A stretch of 64,000 nt of DNA from Arthrobacter sp. StoSoilB20 (GCF_019977295.1 NZ_AP024651.1:3348001-3412000), one strand, 5' to 3'; shown: positions 37,789 to 46,478, numbered from the stretch's first letter. A program made the numbers and translations. The notes: a model not told the origin generated them from the sequence alone.

Positions 37789-39135
37789 ATGCATACCAAC
37801 CTTGACCGCCGACATTTCCTGGGCCTGGCCGGACTCGGCGCCGGAGCAGCAGCACTTGCCGCTTGCGGTGGGCCTTCGACGGCGGGCCCGGCAGGCGTCG
37901 TCGACACTGCAGGGATCGACTTCAATGGCGTGAAGCCGGCCGCCTCCATTGACTTCTGGACCAACCACCCAGGCAAGTCGCAGGACGTGGAGAAGGCAAT
38001 CATTGAGAAGTTCCACGCCAAGTTCCCGGAGATCAAGGTCAACCTGGTCACGGCCGGCGCGAACTACGAGGAAATTGCACAGAAGTTCCAGACGTCGCAG
38101 GCCGCGAAGACCGGTCTCCCGGCCCTGGTGGTGCTCTCGGACGTGTGGTGGTTCCGCTACTTCTCCAACGGCAGCATCATCCCCTTGGACGGACTGGTGA
38201 AGCAGCTGGACATCAAGATCGATGACTTCCAGAAGTCGCTGGTGGACGACTACAAGTACGACGACAAGCAGTGGGCCCTCCCCTATGGCAGGTCCACCCC
38301 GCTGTTCTACTACAACAAGGACCATTTCAAGGCCGCGGGCATCCCGGACCGTGCACCGGCCACATGGCAGGAATTCGCAGAATGGGCTCCGAAGCTCAAG
38401 GCCACCTCCGGCGCGCAGTACGCCTACATCTATCCCGCGCTTGCCGGATACGCGGGATGGACCCTGCAGAACAACCTGTGGGGCTGGGGCGGCAGTTGGT
38501 CCAAGGACTGGGACATCACCTGTGACTCGGCTGAGTCCGTCGCGGCACTGCAATGGGCCCAGGATTCGATCTATAAGGATGCGTGGGCCGGTGTTTCCTC
38601 CAAGGAAGCCGCGGACGACTTCGCCGCAGGTATCACCTCATCCACCATTTCCTCCACCGGTTCCCTGTTGGGTGTACTGAAGGCAGCCAAGTTCAATGTG
38701 GGCGTCGGCTTCCTTCCAGGCGGTCCCGAGGTAGCCAGCGGAGTGTGCCCGACCGGTGGTGCCGGTCTCGGTATCCCAAGCGGCGTCACCAAGGAGGAAC
38801 AGCTCGCTGCAGCCACGTTCCTGAAGTTCATGACCGAGCCTGAGAACACGGCCGCCTTCTCCGCCGCAACCGGCTACATGCCCACGCGCCTTTCAGCCGA
38901 CATGTCCGCTGTTCTCGCAGCGACCCCGCAGATCAAGACCGCAATGGACCAACTCTCTGTGACCAAGGTCCAGGACAACGCCCGGGTATTCCTTCCGGGC
39001 GCGGACCAGGAGATGGCCAAGGCAGCGGCCAAGATCCTCACGCAGCAGGGCGACGTCAAGGCAACCATGACGGAGCTGAAGAAAACGCTCGAGGGCATTT
39101 ACACCAAGGACGTGCAGCCCAAGCTGAAGGGCTGA
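37789..39135 (+). CDS. Extracellular solute-binding lipoprotein, UgpB-like
   Basis: 448 residues from ATG 37789, with GAGAGGAAG upstream. It has a Tat-like lipoprotein signal (DRRHFLGLAGLG, lipobox AALAACGG) and then a family 1 binding protein fold. VVLSDVWWFRYFSNGSIIPL and GRSTPLFYYNKDHFKAAGIP strongly recall UgpB, the sn-glycerol-3-phosphate binding protein, so glycerol phosphate or a related phosphorylated or disaccharide solute is the best guess. Placing the binding protein last is common in actinobacterial sugar importers. A 16-bp terminator follows. Confidence 0.87.
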   Translation: MHTNLDRRHFLGLAGLGAGAAALAACGGPSTAGPAGVVDTAGIDFNGVKPAASIDFWTNHPGKSQDVEKAIIEKFHAKFPEIKVNLVTAGANYEEIAQKFQTSQAAKTGLPALVVLSDVWWFRYFSNGSIIPLDGLVKQLDIKIDDFQKSLVDDYKYDDKQWALPYGRSTPLFYYNKDHFKAAGIPDRAPATWQEFAEWAPKLKATSGAQYAYIYPALAGYAGWTLQNNLWGWGGSWSKDWDITCDSAESVAALQWAQDSIYKDAWAGVSSKEAADDFAAGITSSTISSTGSLLGVLKAAKFNVGVGFLPGGPEVASGVCPTGGAGLGIPSGVTKEEQLAAATFLKFMTEPENTAAFSAATGYMPTRLSADMSAVLAATPQIKTAMDQLSVTKVQDNARVFLPGADQEMAKAAAKILTQQGDVKATMTELKKTLEGIYTKDVQPKLKG

Positions 39136-39152
39136 ATCCTCCTTCAGGCATG

Positions 39153-39188
39153 ACAAGAGCCGGGCTGCTGAGGCAGCCCGGCTCTTGT
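39153..39188 (+). terminator. Intrinsic terminator of the ABC importer operon
   Basis: A perfect 16-bp stem (39153-39168 with 39173-39188) and a 4-base loop TGAG, 17 bases after the binding-protein stop codon. It also separates this operon from the convergent map gene. Confidence 0.85.
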
Positions 39189-39252
39189 GCTTAGGGTTGT
39201 ACGGCTCCAGGTTTACGGGAGCGGTGCAGGGATTACGGCATAGGTACAGGCG

Positions 39253-40080
39253 TTACGGGATCGGTACAGGCACGACGCCGAGCGGCGCCAACTGCGCGGC
39301 GCCTCCGTCCGGTGCGGACAGGACCCAAATGCCTTTTTCGTGCACGGCTACGGAGTGCTCCCACTGGCAGGAACGCTTGCCGTCTGTGGTGACCACGGTC
39401 CAGTCGTCGTCGAGGGTGGCGGTCTCGATGCCGCCACGGACCAGCATGGGCTCAATGGCCAGGCACAGACCGGGGCGGATCTTCGGTCCGCGGTGGCCGG
39501 TACGGTAGTTCAGCACATCCGGTGCCATGTGCATTTCCGAACCAATGCCGTGCCCTACATAGTCTTCAAGGATGCCTAACGGCTTGCCTTGGACCGAGGA
39601 CACGTAATCATCAATGGCGTTGCCGATATCGCCGACAAACTTTCCCTTGGCGAGGGCGGCAATACCCCGCCACATGGCAGCCTCGGTAACGTCGGAGAGC
39701 CGCTGGTCTTCGGGATCGGCTGCACCGACAATGACCGTCCGGGCCGAGTCGGAATGCCAGCCGTCCACAATGCAGCCACCGTCGATGGAGATGATGTCAC
39801 CGTCGTTGAGGATCTTGTTTCCAGGGATCCCGTGGACCACTTCCTCGTTGACGGAGGTGCAGATGGTTGCGGGGAAGCCGTGATAGCCGAGGAAGTTGGA
39901 CTTGGCTCCTGCGTCGTTGAGGACCTCGGCAAAAACACCGTCCAGGTCCTTGGTGGTGACGCCCGGCTTGGCCGCCGCAACTGCAGCGTCAAGTGCTCGG
40001 CTCAGGACAAGCCCGGCCTCCTGCATCTTGCGCATTTGCTCGTTGGTCTTGTATTCAATGCGGGGCTGACCGAACGCCAT
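39253..40080 (-). CDS. map: Methionine aminopeptidase, type I
   Basis: 275 residues from ATG 40080 with AGAGGAG upstream. It removes the initiator Met from nascent proteins. Metal ligands are visible in IISIDGGCIVDGWHSDSA (two Asp), VGHGIGSEMHMAP (His), AIEPMLVRGG (Glu) and WEHSVAV (Glu). FPATICTSVNEEVVHGIP is the substrate loop. The frame from 40113 adds 11 residues with no ribosome site. It is normally next to adk but is displaced here by the 5.7-kb biosynthetic operon, whose last gene ends 33 bases upstream. Confidence 0.96.
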   Translation of the reverse strand: MAFGQPRIEYKTNEQMRKMQEAGLVLSRALDAAVAAAKPGVTTKDLDGVFAEVLNDAGAKSNFLGYHGFPATICTSVNEEVVHGIPGNKILNDGDIISIDGGCIVDGWHSDSARTVIVGAADPEDQRLSDVTEAAMWRGIAALAKGKFVGDIGNAIDDYVSSVQGKPLGILEDYVGHGIGSEMHMAPDVLNYRTGHRGPKIRPGLCLAIEPMLVRGGIETATLDDDWTVVTTDGKRSCQWEHSVAVHEKGIWVLSAPDGGAAQLAPLGVVPVPIP

Positions 40081-40113
40081 GTTCTCCTCTGGAAGATTTG
40101 CTGATGGAGCCAA

Positions 40114-41025
40114 TCATGCTCCGTGCTTGAACCATTTTCCCGCATCGGCCACTGTGGTCGAAATTGGCTCGACTCCCAGCTCCTGCCGGAGTCGATTCAA
40201 GGAGTAGGTCCGCTCACGCCCGAGTTGGCTGACCGCGTACCGGGTGAGCCGCGGATTCCGGCCGCCCAGCCGGGCAATCGCCTCCGAAACTCCGGCAATG
40301 GCCATGGCCGCAGGTTCCGGGAGATACCTGATATTCACTCCCTCCAGTCCAGAGGCGTCGAGGACCTGCCGCAGCACTGCGCCCAGTTCAACCGGCTCAG
40401 CATCGGCCACGTTCACTGCACCCCGGACTTCGGATCGACAGGAGGCCAGGACGGCTTCAGTCAGATTCTCCACGTGGGTCAGTTGGTGCTTGACCCTGGC
40501 ATGTCCGACGCTGAGCAAAGTACTGCGCCTGATGTTGGCGATCAGACGCGGCAACAGCGTCCGGTCACCTGGCCCGTAGACACCGTGGGGGCGCAGTGCC
40601 ACGGCATTGCCGTGACGACGGGCTTCGACGTCGGCGAGCGCCTTGCTGCGTCCGTAAGCGTTCAGGTGGTGCGTCGCTACTTCGTCCTCAGCCCTGTTGA
40701 TGCATGCTTCCCACCATGGGTAGACGCTGGAGCTTGAGATGTGGACCAGGCGGGTTCCTGCGAAAGCCTCTGCAACGGCCCGCGTACCCAGGACGTTGGA
40801 CCGGTGGAAGACCGGAGGAGCACCCCAATCGGCAACATGTGCTGCGGCATGCACCACCGCGTCAACACGGGGAAGCCGGGCGGGCGGAAGACCCGTAAGG
40901 TCCCAGTAGTCCAGTCCGGCCGTGCGCTGCCTGGCGAAGCGAACCACTTCCCACCCCCGCGCCTCCGCTGCGCCGGCTACGGCTCCTCCGATGAATCCTG
41001 TGGCACCGGTGACCGCGATCCTCAT
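40114..41025 (-). CDS. NAD(P)-dependent epimerase/dehydrogenase, OleD/3-beta-HSD-like
   Basis: 303 residues, extended short-chain dehydrogenase. The cofactor loop is VTGATGFIGGAVAG at the N-terminus. The catalytic Ser is in HISSSSVYPW, and Tyr and Lys in NAYGRSKALAD. AAHVADWG, ALRPHGVYGPGDRTLLPRLI and the C-terminal TYSLNRLRQELGVEPIST are arranged as in the 3-beta-hydroxysteroid dehydrogenase/OleD group. OleD reduces a 2-alkyl-3-ketoacid to the 3-hydroxyacid, which is the inferred role here. It is the last gene of the five-gene operon; its ATG overlaps the ligase stop by 4 bases. Confidence 0.85.
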   Translation of the reverse strand: MRIAVTGATGFIGGAVAGAAEARGWEVVRFARQRTAGLDYWDLTGLPPARLPRVDAVVHAAAHVADWGAPPVFHRSNVLGTRAVAEAFAGTRLVHISSSSVYPWWEACINRAEDEVATHHLNAYGRSKALADVEARRHGNAVALRPHGVYGPGDRTLLPRLIANIRRSTLLSVGHARVKHQLTHVENLTEAVLASCRSEVRGAVNVADAEPVELGAVLRQVLDASGLEGVNIRYLPEPAAMAIAGVSEAIARLGGRNPRLTRYAVSQLGRERTYSLNRLRQELGVEPISTTVADAGKWFKHGA

Positions 41026-42764
41026 AGTGCCGCCTTTGGCTGGGAGCGTGTTGCGAACTCCTGCCGCAATGCTGCACGGTCGGGTTTCCTGTGCCGGCCG
41101 CCCGACGGGATGGAATCCAAAACTTCAATATGGTCCGGGAGGGCGGATTCATCGATAAGCCTTGGCAGTTCACGGGCAAGTCTCGACACCAGCGTGCCCG
41201 GATTTTCGCCGGTTGATCCCACCACGGCCAACCACACTGCCTCATCTCCGACCTCATCGGCGACGCCCACCATCACTGCCTGCCGGACCCCAGGGACGCC
41301 GGCGATGACGGGCTCATAAAGCGCCGGGTAGATGTTGGTCTTCCCCCGGATGATCATGTCCTTCTTCCGTCCGATCATCACCAACCTCGGCGCGCTGCCG
41401 TTGTCATTGCCGCTGCCGTGGTCAAGCCGGACCAGGTCCCCGGTGGCGTGCTCCACCATCGGCTCCTCACCCAGATAGCCGTGGCACACGTTGGGACCTC
41501 GAACAAACAGTTCATGGTCTTCAGCCACCCGGATTCCGACGGCGGGAAGCGGCTCCCCGAGGAAGTCACCTTCACCGCTTCCGTCGGGGGCCGTTATTTC
41601 CGCGTTTGTTCCTGAGGCGAAGGCCAGTTTCTCGTGTCCGTCGGCTATGGAGATGGGGAGCGCTTCGGTCATGCCGTAGATCAATTTGAAGTCGATGCCG
41701 GGGAGCAAGTGAACGGCGCGTTTGAGGAATGGTGCCAGAACCGGCGCCGCCCCAAGCATGACCGTCCTGAGGGAAGCAGGCAGCCTGACCGTACCGGCCT
41801 CGATCGAATCCAGGATGGGCGCCAACTGTGACGGCACCAGGAAAAGGTGGGTGGCGCCGTCGTACGCTGTCTTTTTGCCAGCCACAGGCCCAAGCTCGGC
41901 GGCAAGCCGAAGAGGGTCGATGTGGGCGGAAAACCCGTACGCCGGCATGGTCCAGTGCGCACCCGCGATGAGGGCCGGCAGCCCCATCATGAGCTGCTCG
42001 GAGTGGACCCTGTCACCTTCATTGAAGGTGCAGCGCGTGGTGAGTTGTTCAAACCCCGCGGCGAGCGATCCCCGGGTGTGGACCACTCCTTTGGGAGCGC
42101 CGGTGGTCCCCGAGGTGAAGATAATCACTGCCTCCTGGGCCGATGCGCCCTGCCCGTGGCTGGAAACGCCGGCGTCCCATACTTCCTCTACCCCGTTCCT
42201 TGTTGCCAGGTTCCTGACAGGGGTTGCGCCCCTGGGTACACCCGGCAGCCACGGACCTGAGTAATAGTGGCGCACGTCCATGGCACCGTAATCCGGAAGG
42301 AGGAGACCCCTGCTCCGGGCCACCGGATGCAGCGGGCTTTTAGTGCTCAGTGCATACAGTAATGACTCAGCCGCTGCCCAGCGCGGCGATGCGAGGCCGG
42401 CACGGTCCCGGAAGAGCGCGGGACCTATCCCCGGGTCGATAAACACCACCGAGCCACCCGCACGCACGGCACCCAAGGCGAGGGTGAACGCTGCGGGGCT
42501 GGGCCGCACGGAGAACAGCATGCGCTCCCCTGGGCCGAACCCGTCTTCCCTCAGACTGCGTGCCGTAGCCTCGATCCCGTCCACGAGTTCGCGGTAAGTG
42601 ATGGTGTGTCCGGGCTTCACGCGATCGGCGCCCCACCTGACCCTGATGCGGCGGACTTTACCCGGGGCTGTGATTGCAGGGTGTTCCGGGAACCGTTCCG
42701 CTGCCGAAAACACGGCAGCGATCAAGTCGGCAGCGGGTGCCGGTTCAACAGTCGCCTCAGGCAT
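41022..42764 (-). CDS. AMP-dependent acyl ligase, OleC-like
   Basis: 580 residues, ANL superfamily. Motifs are in order: A3 IIFTSGTTGAPKG, A5 YGMTEALPIS, A7 TGDLVRLD, A8 GRKKDMIIRGKTNIYP and the catalytic Lys region RHRKPDRAAL. The stretch SVRPSPAAFTLALGAVRAGG followed by VVFIDPGIG resembles OleC (beta-lactone synthetase) as I remember it. The A8 region is more like ordinary fatty-acyl ligases. It could therefore form a beta-lactone from a 3-hydroxyacid, or simply an acyl-AMP/CoA. The ATG overlaps the P450 end by 8 bases. No carrier-protein domain is attached. Confidence 0.85.
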   Translation of the reverse strand: MPEATVEPAPAADLIAAVFSAAERFPEHPAITAPGKVRRIRVRWGADRVKPGHTITYRELVDGIEATARSLREDGFGPGERMLFSVRPSPAAFTLALGAVRAGGSVVFIDPGIGPALFRDRAGLASPRWAAAESLLYALSTKSPLHPVARSRGLLLPDYGAMDVRHYYSGPWLPGVPRGATPVRNLATRNGVEEVWDAGVSSHGQGASAQEAVIIFTSGTTGAPKGVVHTRGSLAAGFEQLTTRCTFNEGDRVHSEQLMMGLPALIAGAHWTMPAYGFSAHIDPLRLAAELGPVAGKKTAYDGATHLFLVPSQLAPILDSIEAGTVRLPASLRTVMLGAAPVLAPFLKRAVHLLPGIDFKLIYGMTEALPISIADGHEKLAFASGTNAEITAPDGSGEGDFLGEPLPAVGIRVAEDHELFVRGPNVCHGYLGEEPMVEHATGDLVRLDHGSGNDNGSAPRLVMIGRKKDMIIRGKTNIYPALYEPVIAGVPGVRQAVMVGVADEVGDEAVWLAVVGSTGENPGTLVSRLARELPRLIDESALPDHIEVLDSIPSGGRHRKPDRAALRQEFATRSQPKAAL

Positions 42765-43941
42765 TCGCCAACTCCAAACTCTTGTATCCCGGAATGAGAA
42801 CGCCCCTGCTGATACGTCGGTTGGAGATGGTCCAAGGGTGCTGAAGGTACCGGTTCAGCAGCACGTCCAGAGCGGCATTGATCTCGGCCATGGCCAAGGG
42901 CATGCCAATACAGAAGTGTGCACCGGCACCGAACCACAACTGGCGCGCTTCCGGGGGCACGGCCGCGTCGGGATCGAAACCACGCAGGCTTTTGGCTGCG
43001 TGGATGGTGGACAAGAGAATGCGGTCTCCCGCGCGAACCTTGGTTTGCCCGATGAATCCCGGCGCTACCGCATCCCTGAGCATCATCGGCGAAGGCACCG
43101 TGAAGCGCAGCGCCTCATTGACTGCGGCAGGAAGCAGCGCTCGGTCCCGGGCCAGTTCCTCAACCCGACCGCTGTCGTTGAGGAGGGCCACCATCCGCGG
43201 AAGAAAGGAGACCAAAGTTTCGGTGCCCACCATGACAAAAGCACTGATGATGCCCATGGCCTCGTCCTCGGACATTCCCAGTTCCCGGAGCCTTCCGGGA
43301 AACGTCCCTGGATCACTCTCCCGGTATGCCGTTCTGGCCGGTCCGGCCAGGACTCCGACGGCGGAACGGCCCTTGGCGATCTGCCGCACCGTCAGGGTAG
43401 GGCGGCCCAGGCGGACAAGGGAGGAGATCGAAGAGCCAAGATTGAAAAGCTCCTTGTTGGGAAGCCTGCCAGGAGCGTCGTCCGGCACCCCCAGCATACG
43501 GGAGATCACTCCCCCGGCGAGATCCTTGACGCAGTCCACCACATCAACTGAACGCCCCGCGTCCAGTGCCTTGCAGAAGTGTGAGTCGAAGGCTGACGCT
43601 GCGGGTTCCACTATCCCGGCTACCGATCGCGGTGTGAACAGATCACTCAGGCGCTGCCGCAATCTCTTGTGCTCTTCGCCATCCATGTTCACCAAGGCCT
43701 TGGGGCCAACAACAGGAGTCCAGAGGGCACCCGAGCCGGAGGGTCCGTTCTTGATAAACCTCTGTTGGTCCATAAGAACCTCACGGACCAAAGCCGCTTC
43801 GCTGACCAACACCCCCACACCCGGAAGCCTCACCACCGGCTTCAGGCTCCCCAAGCCCCGGATCGTCGGATAAAGCAGCGGATGGGCGCCCCGGTGAATG
43901 CGCCGTTCCCATTGCCCGGCAGTGGATCGGTCCACCGTCAA
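42757..43941 (-). CDS. Cytochrome P450
   Basis: About 394 residues, soluble bacterial type with no membrane anchor. The heme-binding loop is FGAGAHFCIGMPLAMAE with the thiolate Cys. The K-helix ExxR is NEALRF. The I-helix reads AFVMVGTETLVSFLP, in which Gly-Thr-Glu-Thr replaces the usual Gly-x-Asp/Glu-Thr. It should hydroxylate or otherwise oxidise the operon's product, using an outside ferredoxin, as none is encoded nearby. TTG 43941 overlaps the glycosyltransferase stop by 4 bases. GTG 43935 or an upstream start at 43986 (49-base overlap) are alternatives. Confidence 0.9.
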   Translation of the reverse strand: MTVDRSTAGQWERRIHRGAHPLLYPTIRGLGSLKPVVRLPGVGVLVSEAALVREVLMDQQRFIKNGPSGSGALWTPVVGPKALVNMDGEEHKRLRQRLSDLFTPRSVAGIVEPAASAFDSHFCKALDAGRSVDVVDCVKDLAGGVISRMLGVPDDAPGRLPNKELFNLGSSISSLVRLGRPTLTVRQIAKGRSAVGVLAGPARTAYRESDPGTFPGRLRELGMSEDEAMGIISAFVMVGTETLVSFLPRMVALLNDSGRVEELARDRALLPAAVNEALRFTVPSPMMLRDAVAPGFIGQTKVRAGDRILLSTIHAAKSLRGFDPDAAVPPEARQLWFGAGAHFCIGMPLAMAEINAALDVLLNRYLQHPWTISNRRISRGVLIPGYKSLELANA

Positions 43942-44714
43942 CGGATATCCACATGTTCGGGCCGGTACCGGTGGTCTGCGTACCATGCCAAGGTGTTCTT
44001 CAAGCCCCAGGCCTTGACACGGCGCGACGAGCCGAAAACGACAACATCGCGTCGCAGGGCGTAGTTCCGTGTCAGCTTCCTTACCTGGTTGGACAAGGCC
44101 CTGTCCTCATGGAGGTCCTCGATACTGGACCGGGGGAATCCGCCGCTGCGGTGATACATGTCCGAAGTGATGGCCATGTTGCAGCCCGGGAGCATCTGGT
44201 AGGGCCCCAAGTAGCCCTCGCCCTTGTTCCCGGGACGGATGCGACCAAAGAACGAAGCGACCTCCACCGCAAGCAACATCATTCGACGTTCGCCTGCGCT
44301 GATCCCCTCATCAAGCCTCGGATTCAATTGGCCGGCGATCAGTTCCAGCCCGTCCTCGAACGCAGCCATGATCCTTGAAGTCCAGTCAGGGGCGGCGAGG
44401 CAATCGGAATCGGTGCGGGCCAACCATATGGCGCCGTGCTCCACACCGAACCGCATGCCGGTGTCCGCTGCCGCGCCGGTACCCTTCTGCTCCTCAACCA
44501 GGAGGCGGATATCCATCTCTGGATGATCCGAGGCGAACTTTGCCACGATGCTGCAGCTGCTGTCAGTGGAACCGTTGTCCACAACCACCACAGTGAAGTC
44601 CTTGAACTCCTGTGCCGCCAGGGACACCAGGGTCTGACGTACCAATTTTTCCTCGTTCAGCATCGGAACAGCGATGCACAGCGGCCTGGTGGGATCCGTG
44701 CCCGCCGACGCCAT
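43938..44714 (-). CDS. Family 2 glycosyltransferase
   Basis: 258 residues from ATG 44714 (AGGA 9 bases upstream). It has a single GT-A domain with no membrane helix. IAVPMLNEEKLVRQTLVSLA, VVVVDNGSTDSSC and the metal-binding ARTDSDCLAAPDW are the nucleotide-sugar motifs. IEDLHEDRALSNQVR matches the ED base/acceptor region. The sugar donor and acceptor are unknown; in this operon a lipid-like acceptor is plausible. GTG 44750, overlapping the synthase stop by 4 bases, is an alternative start adding 12 residues. The longer frame to 44999 lies over the synthase gene and is rejected. Confidence 0.88.
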   Translation of the reverse strand: MASAGTDPTRPLCIAVPMLNEEKLVRQTLVSLAAQEFKDFTVVVVDNGSTDSSCSIVAKFASDHPEMDIRLLVEEQKGTGAAADTGMRFGVEHGAIWLARTDSDCLAAPDWTSRIMAAFEDGLELIAGQLNPRLDEGISAGERRMMLLAVEVASFFGRIRPGNKGEGYLGPYQMLPGCNMAITSDMYHRSGGFPRSSIEDLHEDRALSNQVRKLTRNYALRRDVVVFGSSRRVKAWGLKNTLAWYADHRYRPEHVDIR

Positions 44715-44746
44715 GTTCACCGTTCCTGGCTGCGGGTTCACGGCCG

Positions 44747-45790
44747 TCACAGCCGCACCACAGCCATGCCCAGGCTCACGCCGCCGGCCAGGCCCACCAA
44801 GGCCACGAGATCTCCCGGTCCACACCGCCCACTGTCCATTGCCAGTTTCAGTTGCAGGGGAAGGCTGACCGAGGCAAGGTTGCCGAAGTCCTCCACGGAA
44901 GGGACCAGCAATTCCATGGGGACACCCGCGCGCTTGGCAAAGATATCGCGGTACGGAGCACTGACCTGGTGGACGCACACCACGGCGAAATCCGTCCATG
45001 ACAACCCAAGCCGGTCAAGGGTTTCGTCGAGGAGCCCGGACCCCAGATCGAGGAATGCGTCCTTCAGCTTCTCGCCATCCATGCTGAAATAGCTGGCCTC
45101 CGGGTCGCGGGGAAAAGCCGATCCGCCTGCCGAGAGCGTTCCCACGGACCAGTGGCTGCTTCGGGCAGTGAATGCCATGGACAGGATTCCGGCCGCTCCT
45201 TCGGGTCCTTGTGGCTCCGGGTCTGCCGCCTCCAGCAACACTGCGGCACCGCCGTCGCTCATGGTGTAACCCGGAAAGCCGGACGCAAAAGTCTCGAAGT
45301 CCGGAACTGTCCATCGGACCGCCCTCGACGGGGATTCGCCAGTGGCCACCACAACTCGGCGGTAGCGTCCGGTGGCGATCAGGGAGTCCGCTACCTCCAC
45401 ACCGTTGAGGAAACTGTTGCAGGCGTTCTTCACGTCCATTACGGGGCAGGCGAGCCCCAGCTTTGCCGCAACCATGTGCCCTGTAGCCGGCTCCACCATG
45501 TCCTGGCTGGCTGAAGCGAAAATCAGGAGGTCCACGTCCGGAGCCTGAAGTCCGCACCCGGCCATAACCTTGGCAGCAGCGTTTGCCGCGAGGTCGGAGG
45601 CTTGTTCGGTATCAGCCATGACGCTCCGGAATCGGATGCCCGTAACGCGTCCTATCAGCCCCTTCGGGACCCGAAACCCTGGACTGCACTCACCAATACG
45701 GCGCTCGACAGTGGCCGTGTCCAACCGTCCGGACGGCAGGTAAACCTCGAGCCCCGAAATCCGGCTGTGCCTGGATAAAGCAGTGTGCAT
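44747..45790 (-). CDS. 3-oxoacyl-ACP synthase III / OleA-like condensing enzyme
   Basis: 347 residues from ATG 45790 (GGGGGA just upstream). Thiolase fold with the FabH-type triad: Cys124 in KNACNSFLNG, His274 in VCVHQVSAPY and Asn304 in FGNLASVSLPLQL. Family members decarboxylatively condense malonyl-ACP with an acyl-CoA (FabH) or join two acyl-CoAs head to head (OleA). The AMP ligase and OleD-like reductase beside it favour the OleA-like reaction, but the sequence alone does not decide. It is the first gene of the five-gene operon. A terminator hairpin lies only about 30 bases upstream. Confidence 0.87.
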   Translation of the reverse strand: MHTALSRHSRISGLEVYLPSGRLDTATVERRIGECSPGFRVPKGLIGRVTGIRFRSVMADTEQASDLAANAAAKVMAGCGLQAPDVDLLIFASASQDMVEPATGHMVAAKLGLACPVMDVKNACNSFLNGVEVADSLIATGRYRRVVVATGESPSRAVRWTVPDFETFASGFPGYTMSDGGAAVLLEAADPEPQGPEGAAGILSMAFTARSSHWSVGTLSAGGSAFPRDPEASYFSMDGEKLKDAFLDLGSGLLDETLDRLGLSWTDFAVVCVHQVSAPYRDIFAKRAGVPMELLVPSVEDFGNLASVSLPLQLKLAMDSGRCGPGDLVALVGLAGGVSLGMAVVRL

Positions 45791-45821
45791 GCGGTCCCCC
45801 AATAGTCAGCCGCGAAACGAA

Positions 45822-45860
45822 AAGGGTGTGCCCCGCACCAATGGTACGGGACACACCCTT
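45822..45860 (-). terminator. Terminator-like hairpin after adk
   Basis: Arms 45822-45840 and 45842-45860 are complementary at 17 of 19 positions (AAGGGTGTG/CACACCCTT outer part), closing tightly at the centre. It lies 39 bases past the adk stop and should end the secY-adk message. Transcription past it would be needed if the next operon has no promoter of its own. Confidence 0.7.
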
Positions 45861-45899
45861 AGCTCCAGAGCCGGGTAATCCGGCTATGTGGAAAACAAG

Positions 45900-46478
45900 C
45901 TAGACGGCCTTGGCCGACTCGATCGCCGTGAGGACACGATCGGTAACTTCATCGATACCGCCAATGCCATCAACCTGCGTGAGGATGCCACGCTCGGCGT
46001 ACTTGGCCACAACGGCTTCGGTCTGCTCGTGGTACAGATCGAGGCGGTGACGGATCACGGTCTCGTTGTCGTCCGAGCGGCCCGTTTCCTTGGCACGGCC
46101 AAGGAGACGGGTAACCAGTTCTTCGTCGTCGGCGGTCAGCTGGAGCACGACGTCGAGCTCCTGCTGTCCTTCGGCGAGGATCTGGTCCAGGTAATCAACC
46201 TGGGCAGTGGTGCGCGGGTAGCCGTCCAGGAGGAAGCCGTTCTCCACATCGCTCTGGCTCAGGCGGTCGCGAACCATGTCGTTCGTAACACTGTCCGGAA
46301 CGAAGTCGCCTGCGTCCATGTACTTCTTGGCTTCGATGCCCAAGGGGGTTTCGCCCTTGACGTTGGCACGGAAGATGTCGCCGGTGGAGATGGCGACTAC
46401 GCCGAGGCGCTCGGAAATCCGCTCAGCCTGTGTACCCTTGCCCGAACCGGGAGGTCCAATGATCAGCATTCTCGTCAT
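45900..46478 (-). CDS. adk: Adenylate kinase
   Basis: 192 residues, the short-LID form. P-loop IGPPGSGKGTQAERI at the N-terminus, AMP-binding ISTGDIFRANV and FLLDGYPRTTAQVDYLD, then GRAKETGRSDDNETVIRHRL in place of the long zinc LID. It interconverts AMP, ADP and ATP. Its ATG overlaps the secY stop by 4 bases. Confidence 0.97.
   Translation of the reverse strand: MTRMLIIGPPGSGKGTQAERISERLGVVAISTGDIFRANVKGETPLGIEAKKYMDAGDFVPDSVTNDMVRDRLSQSDVENGFLLDGYPRTTAQVDYLDQILAEGQQELDVVLQLTADDEELVTRLLGRAKETGRSDDNETVIRHRLDLYHEQTEAVVAKYAERGILTQVDGIGGIDEVTDRVLTAIESAKAV

Noticed and set aside
44715..44999. N-terminal extension of the glycosyltransferase to 44999
   Set aside because: The extra 95 residues lie over the conserved 3' part of the synthase gene and look like frame-shadow sequence.
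40114..45790. Canonical oleABCD olefin cluster
   Set aside because: There is no alpha/beta hydrolase OleB or OleBC fusion, and P450 and glycosyltransferase genes are interleaved, so the hydrocarbon pathway itself is not supported.
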